From: Corinectria fuckeliana
Lineage: Eukaryota; Ascomycota; Sordariomycetes; Hypocreales; Nectriaceae
DNA length: 64,000 nt
Direction: 5' to 3'
NCBI GenBank assembly: GCA_019137255.1
Contig: WPDH01000055.1
Span: forward strand, 1-64,000
The stretch's first letter is position 1, and each line of letters opens with the position of its first letter. The notes below the pieces were generated by a model. It searched no databases. It saw only the letters and a program-made list of their open reading frames with translations, and was not told where the DNA came from. Positions 56,514 to 64,000 of the stretch are shown piece after piece. The position numbers and the translations under genes are program-made.

Positions 56514-58237
56514 GGCTGCGGAGGAGGAGGTTTTGTTTGCCCCTTGGTGGTGTGGTGATGCGAAGCGGGCTGTTGGGCGGTCGAAGTGTTGGAGGTAGGT
56601 AGCAGCCTTGTGCTGTAACGTCGACGCCTAGCGGGGGAGGGATGACGTTTGGTTGGTGACGAGGTTCAAGCCGTAGTAGATCCGTCTGTCTCCCGTGTCC
56701 CCTGTGGCGGGGCAAGTCGTGGACCCCACTCTTCCAGCCAGGCCAGGTCAAGGCCGTTGGAAGGTCAAGTGAAAGAACTCAAGTCTGCCTCAATCAATCA
56801 ACTGGACCGCTACCGCAAATCAAGTAAGTCACTTATATATTACGGATACTCGGAAGTTGTTCAATTCAAGGGGTGATTTTGGTGGGTTTTATGTACCCTT
56901 TATTTCCGCGATTTTGGGCTGCAAATACGGTCTTTAGAGTAGTGGAATGCAGGGTAGCCCCGGGGCGGAATATCCACTTTTCCTGCCTTTACCTAGCAGA
57001 TCATCAACACTACCATCACGATGCGTGGATGCCTAGTACTTATTTTCTCGCTAAATCTGCCCAAGTACCTGGGCATATTAATTCTGGTGTAATGGTACTG
57101 CTTCTACGATACCTGATGACCAAGATTTCAACTTAATTGCACAATTCAAGTGACCCCTAGCAAGCCAACTGGACCTCCGACTTTTCAACCCGCCCAAGGC
57201 ACCCCACTCGAAGTTGACTTTTTGATGGCGTTGGGCCAGGTCGAGGTGCCCGGTTCAAGATGACTAAGCGCTCATCCTTGTCCTGCGGCGGCTTTGAAGC
57301 GAGATGGGGTGGAAGCCCCACATCAAAGTAACTCACTTTCACCTTGTTCTCACTCCCAGGTCAAGATTAATTGGCTAAGAATAAGCAGTTTTTTCTTCTT
57401 TTTCTCAATGGCCACTTGGTGAAAGACCGCGTTTCGATTCGATGTCAATGGCGGATGAAGGGCTTCGTTTTGGGTCTTGTTGAGTTGGCAGTGTTTGGTT
57501 GGTCGTACCACTTTGTTTCGTAGGTGGTCTGGTCGGTCGGTGTAAGCCGAGGGGAAGCCTTGGTTGAGAGGGACTGTTGCATCACCAGGATACTCTTCTT
57601 TCAAGACGTGGTGGAATACTTATCTATAGAGAATTCGCAGGCTACATTCTACAGGCGATTTCGCACGCCTTGAGAAAAGTAAATTACATTAAACTCTTGC
57701 TTTGACAAAGCGATGCATGAGTGTTGGTTGGGGTGATGGAATGTGCATGGAAATAGACGCCTCGGTGAGCACTCACATCTCACAGCACACAGCACACGCT
57801 GGACACTGGCTGCTCTAACTCATCGCTAAACGACCGAGGCCTTCCGTCCTGAGGCGCGGCAGATTCCTAATTTTTCCATCCTGCAGCAGCAGTGAATCAT
57901 CGAGCCATTTCATGCAGCTGGTTGACCCCACCAAGGGACCCACGTGACCCGCGTTCTTGCTTGGTGCACCTCGACGCGTCGCAAAGAAATGCGTCTGCCA
58001 CCCACCCACTTTCTACTCCGGGCCCCCCCCAGCAACTTTCTCGAGAAAACACACCGCAGCTGTGCAAACCCACCACCTTTCGTCAACGCGATCCTTTCAT
58101 CTCGCATCCGTGGTCTCCCGCACTTTCTGCAGCTTCCCGAAGCTTTATTCTCCAGTTTCCGCTCTACCTTGACTCGTTGCCCCGTGCCTCGGCGCTTTGT
58201 TTACTTCCACCTCTCCCCCTCGCCTGCATCCGTCGCG
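56514..58237. other. divergent intergenic region
   Basis: This region of 1.7 kb between divergent genes must hold both promoters. No gene is seen. The last 300 bp are pyrimidine-rich leader-like sequence. Confidence 0.55.
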
Positions 58238-61200
58238 ATGGAGGCAGATGCCCCCGAATGGGGGTTTGGGCTCCCGCCCTTGAATATGTGAGCATTTCGC
58301 GCTTTTTTTGACGTGGCATGTCTCAGATGATGATTTGTGCTAACGCTTCTCGCTCTAGTAACCCTGTCGACTCGTCCTTTGTCACATATTTCCCGACTGA
58401 CTCTACCAATATGTCACCAGACACCACCACTATGTACGTTTGGTTTGAAGCCCTTGCACGTTCGAGCAGATGCTAATCACGTTGCAACAGTTTCTGGAAC
58501 GCGAGCCTCATTACTCTCTCCCGTATCCATGTCCCCGCCTGGTCCCGCGTTTTGGTTCAGTCCCATACCTCTACTGGCAGCATTATGAAGCGCGTCGGCT
58601 ACAGCAGTCGACGAGCTGTCTTGCTTGCACAAGCCCACAAGAAAGCCCTGGCTCAGGCCGAGATGAGCGAGTCGGAGGCTCGCCGTATCCGAAGACGAAC
58701 CTCGAACTACAAGCCTGTCCCTGCCGAAGCAGAGGTCGGGTTCAGCGGCCAACCCTCCTCGCACGCACAGATGGCTTCTCTTCTTATGCAGGCCAAGGGT
58801 GAGTTCTGCCACCCCAATGTTCTCTCGTGCGGATCCTGACCTCTTCTAGTTGATGCCGTCAACAACTTCATGCTGTACTCGTCCTCGACCTCTATGGAGG
58901 ATAAGCTGCAGGTTCGAGCTGGTACCTACGTCCGCAAGACCTCAGCCAAGCGACGCGCCGATTTTGAACCTACTGAACTCATTCCCACCGTCGGCGGAAA
59001 CAAGTTTCAGATCTATCACGAGGTGATGCCCATCATTGTCCGAGCCATGAAGAAAGGCCTGAGCGAGGTCGACCTTGCCACCGCCTCCATCGCCGAGGCT
59101 TCTTCTATCATGCGAGACATTCGCAAGAACCCTCGACAGTACCTGGCTGCCAACGGCGCCTCCGATCTATCCGACATCACTGACATGGCTGAACCCGAAA
59201 CCCCCCACATGATCCGACCTCCTATCCTCAAGGCCGAGTCGCGATCTCCTCAGAAGAGAATTGCCCGCCTTACAAGCCCCATCAAGAACGGCTTCCACCG
59301 CCTCACCAGCAGCCTCGTCAAGTTGGTCCCTGGTTCCGGTCACAAGGCTGAGCCATCTCCTACCAAGTCATCATCTCCTCCATCTACCCCCCTCAAGCGT
59401 TCTCGTACCCCAACCAAGGCTGCCATTACCCCATCGGGCAACTCGAGCCCCTTGTCGCGGCCTTCATTCATTGCACCAGAGGATACTGAAATCGAGGACT
59501 CACCTGATCGCCCTGGACGCACTTTCCGAGCTCCTTCTTATGCCGACTCCTCCTCCATCGCCAACCAGACTGGCAGCACCCTACTCGCTCTCCCCTCCGG
59601 TGAGGCATCGCCCTTTAAGATGTCCCCCTCTACATTCACCCGACCTGTGGCCCCTACTCCTTCTCGATGGAACCGCTCTGAGCCTACTACTCCTGAGGCC
59701 TTTACCCCCGTCCCAGCTCAGTGGACACCTAACCAGACCGACAGCCCTATCGGCCTCGCCTCACTTGTTCACCCATCAACTCCTCAATTGCCCAAGTCCA
59801 CTTTTACTATTGAGACACCCACCAAAGTCGACTTCAACTTTGGCGAGACCTCTCCTTCCTTCAACTCCATCTCTTGGATGAACCATACTGTCCAGACCAG
59901 CGAGCCCCGAAGAATCCACAACCTCAACTCTGGCCGCCGCAGACAAAGCGAGCCACTACTACGAAAGCACCTGAAGTCGCAGGCTCGACGTAAGTCGTCG
60001 TCGCCGCGCAAGGTCAGATTCCAGGACGACGATACGTTCTGTGACTTTTCCTCTATCGCTTCTCCCCTCCCCTCAGCACACGATGACGCTTCTAAAGTTG
60101 CTGTCACTGAGACCGATGCCCACAAGAATGATGCTGCTACCCCTACCTACATCCCTACCGAAGCCACTGAGCTCGATACTGCTATGACAGATATTCCCAA
60201 CGTCACCATAACCGACGAGGACGTGCCGATGAGCACCGCTGAGCCCAATATCGAGGCCATCAAGTCCGATACTGAGAAAGCAGACAAGGCTGAAGACAAA
60301 TCCCAGCCCAACATGCATCGAACCCCTAAGATTGCTGTTACACTCGCCGACGAGGACGTGCCGATGAGCACTGCTGAGCCCAATATCGAGGCCATCAAGT
60401 CCGAGACCGAGAAAGCAGACAAGGCTGAAGACAAATCCCAGCCCAACATGCAGCAAACCCCAAAGATTGCTAATACACCCGCCGACGAGCATGATACCCC
60501 TGCTCCCAGCGTCGAGCAAGGTGTTTTAAACATTGACATGCACCAGGACCCCAACATCTTTGGCGCCCAACCTTCTTCGGCTATTCATCAGCTTGCCCAG
60601 ATCGCGGAAGATGGATGCGAAGGCCGCGCTAAGGTCGTGGTCACGCAGGAGAACGGCAGACTCTTCGTTCGGTTTAAGTTGTCAAACGAATATGCGCACC
60701 TCTTCCCATACAGCCAAGGATTCGACGAATCTCGCTTTACTACTTCTCCTTCGGCAATTTCCTCTTCTCCTAGAATCACCTTCAACACTCGTCAGCCTTC
60801 CAAGCAGACACAGCCCATGACGTCGTCGGCTTTGACCCAGCGCACGTTCCGTTCACATCCCGATTCATCCCCCGGTTTGCCACAGCCTTCTTTCACAACC
60901 CGACGCGGCGTGTCTACGGCTTTGACACAGTCTTCTTTCAAGGAACAATCCGACATGTCACTTACTTCACCTCAGTTTGCAGACACCCCTACTTATGCAG
61001 CTGACGACCAAACATTGATTGTGGACTGGCCTCTGAACAGCTCCGGCTCTGTGCAAGACACACCTTCGAAACAATCTGAATCCTCTCTTGACCTCTTCCG
61101 AACTCCTGATATCAGCGGCGTGGGCATTATCCAGGACACCCCAGCCGGACAGACACCCGACTTCAGAACACCCGAACTGCCTTTCAATGGCTCAGTCTAT

Positions 61201-62502
61201 GGACACCCGACCACACACTCCGCACAACCTTTGTGTCTGTTCAAAGACACACCTAACCGTCAACGCAGCCCTGCGAAGCGCGCAGGTACAAATACACCCG
61301 CTGCTGCCGTCGAAAGCAATCCTACTATTACTCCAGCCAGAAACTCCTCGCTGCGTACCGCCTTCGAGGCGCATAGCTCTCCGACCGTGGCCCCGACCCC
61401 TACTACGGCATTTACTCCCGTCAACAAGACGCCTCTTTGCCAGGTCACTACTATATCCGATCTCACCTCGACCACCGTTGAGGAGATCACACCTACCAAG
61501 ACCACCCCGGTCGCAACCACACCGGTCGCGAACGACGGTCCCGCCCCTGCGAGCAATCGTCAAGAAACATTCGACGATAGCCCAGGGCGCGATTATATGA
61601 GGGACTTCATCAAGCGGTCCCGACAAACCTCGACGACGGAGACTGGTTCTCCCGTAGCGCCTTTGTCCAAGCGACAGCCTTTGGTGGCTAAGAGCCCCAA
61701 CACCCCAAGTCCTCAGAAGAAGCGCAAGTTCGACAAGAACGGGGAGGCTCAGTCGCCGCTGGAGCAGGCCAAGGAGCCTAAAGAGCCCTTGGAAGCTAAG
61801 GAGCCCGCGACAAAGCGGGCTCGTCGTACCACCAAGGTCAGCAAGGAGGCTGACTTGGACACCAACATGTCGGACAATGCTCCGACAGACCTATATATCG
61901 TGGTCGAGCCTGAACAGGCCGACCATCAGGAGGGCGAGGGCGAGGGTCCGGCGACTCGGCGATCGAGCCGTCTGCGTACGAAGGCCGGGGGCTCTGGAGC
62001 AAAGTCCTCCATCCCCACAGCTATCAAGCTGAACCGGGCTGGAGCTGGCCGAGTTGGGGGCGCCGTCCTCAACTCGGCGGTCAAGAGCGACCAGCAGGAG
62101 CTCACGGCGCAGACGCGCCAAAACACGAAGAAGAATAGGGGATCTTCTGAGTACCCGGCGCAGGTTCTCGCTAGAGTCGCAGGATCGTCGCAGGAAGACT
62201 CGGACGGCTCCGATGCTCCCTCGGCCACCTCTTCCAAGGACGGGAAGAGTGTTGGCTGGAGGGAGCCTCTCGAGAGCGTCCCGGAGGAGAAGAAGGGCGG
62301 CAAGGGTGGCAAGGGCGGCAAGGGGGGCAAGAGTGTGGCCAAGGCCAAGGCCACTCGGGGAAAGACGGGCATCGCGAAGCCCAAGTCGGCCTCCCAGAAC
62401 AAGCGCACGGCCAAGCTCGCGGAGAACCTGGGCATGGTGTCCACCGGGACACCAGCCCGTCCCCAGCGGGTGACGCGATCCAAGACACGATCGCAGGTTT
62501 GA
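58238..62502 (+). CDS. large basic, probably nuclear protein of unknown function
   Basis: I do not recognise this family. Four exons are inferred: 58238-58287, 58359-58433, 58491-58798 and 58850-62502. Introns are 71, 57 and 51 nt, all GT..AG with TAG or CAG acceptors; the first two have GCTAAC or GCTAATC branch sites. The product is 1361 aa. The first 230 residues look folded and helical: RRAVLLAQAHKKALAQAEMS, a run of Arg (RRIRRRTSN), then IYHEVMPIIVRAMKKGLSEV and ASSIMRDIRKNPRQYL. The rest is low-complexity, rich in Ser, Thr and Pro with many SP/TP sites that could be Cdk targets. It includes two tandem 45-residue repeats and a short ordered-looking stretch (KVVVTQENGRLFVRFKLSNE). Basic clusters KKRKFDK and KRARR look like nuclear localisation signals. 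The tail holds GGKGGKGGKGGKS and ends in a basic segment with PQRVTRSKTRS. Chromosome- or kinetochore-related work is a guess. The complete frame and clean splicing support a real gene. Confidence 0.82.
60214..60483 (+). repeat. two tandem 135-bp repeats inside the coding sequence
   Basis: Units start at 60214 and 60349, and the remnant ADEHDTP begins a third near 60484. Each encodes 45 residues beginning DEDVPMSTAEPNIEAIKS and ending near TPKIA. The units differ at only a few codons, so the duplication is recent and keeps the frame. Confidence 0.9.
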
Positions 62503-62535
62503 GCGGGCGAGGCTGTGGGCGCTGGGAGGCCGACG

Positions 62536-62618
62536 TTGTTTGTGTTGTTTGTGTTTGTGTTTGTGTTTTTTGTGTTTGTGTTTTTTGTTGTTTTTTGGTG
62601 TTTTGTTTTGTTTTTTGG
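62536..62618. repeat. T/G-rich low-complexity tract
   Basis: About 80 bp of GTTT, GTTTTTT and TTGTTTG units lie directly after the stop codon of the unknown gene, probably in its 3' untranslated region. Confidence 0.8.
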
Positions 62619-63182
62619 CAGGCGTTGGGAGTGACCACCAGAAGCCACTGGAAGGACATGTATGAGTTGTTGCCGTTGAACGGCGTGTTGGACGATTTTG
62701 TGATTTTTGCGATGGAAAATGGCCTGGCACGGCCTGGCACGGACGGGAGTTTGGAGGACAGACAGGATGCATTTGCAGATGCCGCGCGGAAGATACCCGT
62801 CCTAGGTAGATTGGACTCGTGGCGGATTGGCATGGCAGCAGCCCCCGACCTTGATATAATGAAGAGTGTGTGGAGTTTTGTACAAGCAAGGGTTCTATAA
62901 AGTGATGATGTTTGTTTCAACTGTAGATGATCTGCGACTTACATGACATTCCAATCCCCCCCGGCATCTTGTCTGGTCTCTCTCTCTCCCTCTCTCTCTC
63001 CCCATCATCACCCATCTACCCGCCCACATCCCTTCCGAGACACCCAAAGCCCGATCGATGCGTTGTCTCCCCATCCTGCCGCCTCCCGTCTCACTCCCGT
63101 CTCCCGTCTCCCGTCACTCTCTCTCCCCGTTGGGCCCCCCCTCGTCTCATCTCGTCTCACCCATCCGCTCTGCCCAATTGCG

Positions 63183-63193
63183 CCCCCCNNCCC

Positions 63194-63224
<31 letters not shown>
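63183..63224. repeat. poly-C tract with N gap followed by poly-A
   Basis: At least 30 C with two Ns at 63189-63190 are followed directly by ten A. The true length is unresolved. Confidence 0.9.
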
Positions 63225-63225
<1 letters not shown>

Positions 63226-63362
63226 GAAGCAAAACAAATCTTGCACGCAGCCAGCCGTTCTGCGCCGGAAAACCCTGCACCGGACGCATCGCCGCCCGTC
63301 CCCGGCCTTCGAAACAAGCAGAAGGGGGGAGGGAGGGCTGGAGATGGATGGGTTACACGCAA

Positions 63363-63386
63363 ACACACACACACACACACACACAC
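63363..63386. repeat. CA dinucleotide microsatellite
   Basis: Twelve AC units stand in non-coding sequence. Confidence 0.9.
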
Positions 63387-64000
63387 GCATTCACTCACAC
63401 AACACCACAACTAGTATCTACAACGCAGCACAGCACGCAGTACAGCAAAGTACAGTACAGTCCAGCGCAGCACAGCGCAGCACAGCCCGGTGTCATGCAA
63501 CCGCGCATCAAACCCCAGCTCAAGCCCATTTTACAGTGCGTGCAGCCGAAGTCAGGCAGGCAGGCAGGCAGGGAGGGCCAATGGCCACTCGCTGCTCAAG
63601 CGTAGTCTTCCTTCCCTTTCTCCCTTACGCTAGTGAAGTATAGTAGTCTTCAATGTCCGCCGTATACTTACTTACAAAGCGCGCCCACGTCCCGTTTTCG
63701 TGGCCGGTTTCTCCGAACCATCGAAAAGACACGGTGGCGCACCCTCCAAAAACCAAACCCGCGTGGCACCTGAAGCGCGGCGGGCGTCATTCCGGCCGTG
63801 TCGTCATTCAGTCATGCCCGGTCGAGTAGATTACCTTGTTGGTGGTTTCGTGTTTGTTTGCTTGTTTGCTTCCTGTCCCTCCCGGTTCGTGGGAATTTCC
63901 ATTTCCAGCGAGCTATCCATGCAAGCAAACAAACAAACAAACAAACACATTGCACCGCAAACACTTCACACTTCACACTTCACTTCGCACCAATGCATCT

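Larger units (their letters stand above)
62503..64000. other. intergenic, low-complexity-rich
   Basis: No gene is seen. The stretch holds a T/G-rich tract, a poly-C tract with N gap, a CA microsatellite (63363-63386), CAGCA-type runs (about 63422-63490), GCAG units near 63555 and an AAAC run (about 63926-63945). Confidence 0.6.

Overview
The window looks like nuclear DNA of a filamentous ascomycete, most likely a sordariomycete of the order Hypocreales. The evidence is short introns (47-76 nt) with GT..AG ends and CTAAC-like branch sites, GC-rich coding sequence, large intergenic gaps, C-to-T decay in a duplicated gene, and the gene families present. No genus is claimed. Gene models were built by hand from reading frames and splice signals; no database was searched. 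|| Layout. 1-10 kb is gene-poor, with only microsatellites and small inverted repeats. At 10.0-11.2 kb lies a decayed partial copy of the mitochondrial arginine-biosynthesis gene ARG5,6. At 14.6-16.3 kb are two tandem paralogous ORFs, plus a possible third remnant, for small unrecognised hydrophobic proteins. From 16.9 to 30.6 kb there is an accessory block: a short-chain dehydrogenase with an apparent one-base frameshift, an OPT-family oligopeptide transporter, and convergent to it a 2602-aa NRPS-like protein (T-E-C-A-T-C-T). The A, C and first two T domains of that protein have lost canonical catalytic residues, while the E domain and last carrier look intact. || From 33 kb onward the genes are mostly core eukaryotic: a SAPS-family partner of the Sit4/PP6 phosphatase, mitochondrial ribosomal protein mS37/Mrp10, the Cdc42 exchange factor Cdc24, a long F-box/WD40 protein resembling FWD-1, the ESCRT-III-related protein Vps60, and a 1361-aa basic, probably nuclear protein of unknown function. 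|| A gene-poor stretch of about 7.6 kb separates Cdc24 from the F-box gene. Two copies of a non-autonomous inverted-repeat element (22-bp termini, 8-bp target duplications, hAT-like) lie in inverse orientation near 39 kb and 49.8 kb. Two poly-C tracts contain N gaps.
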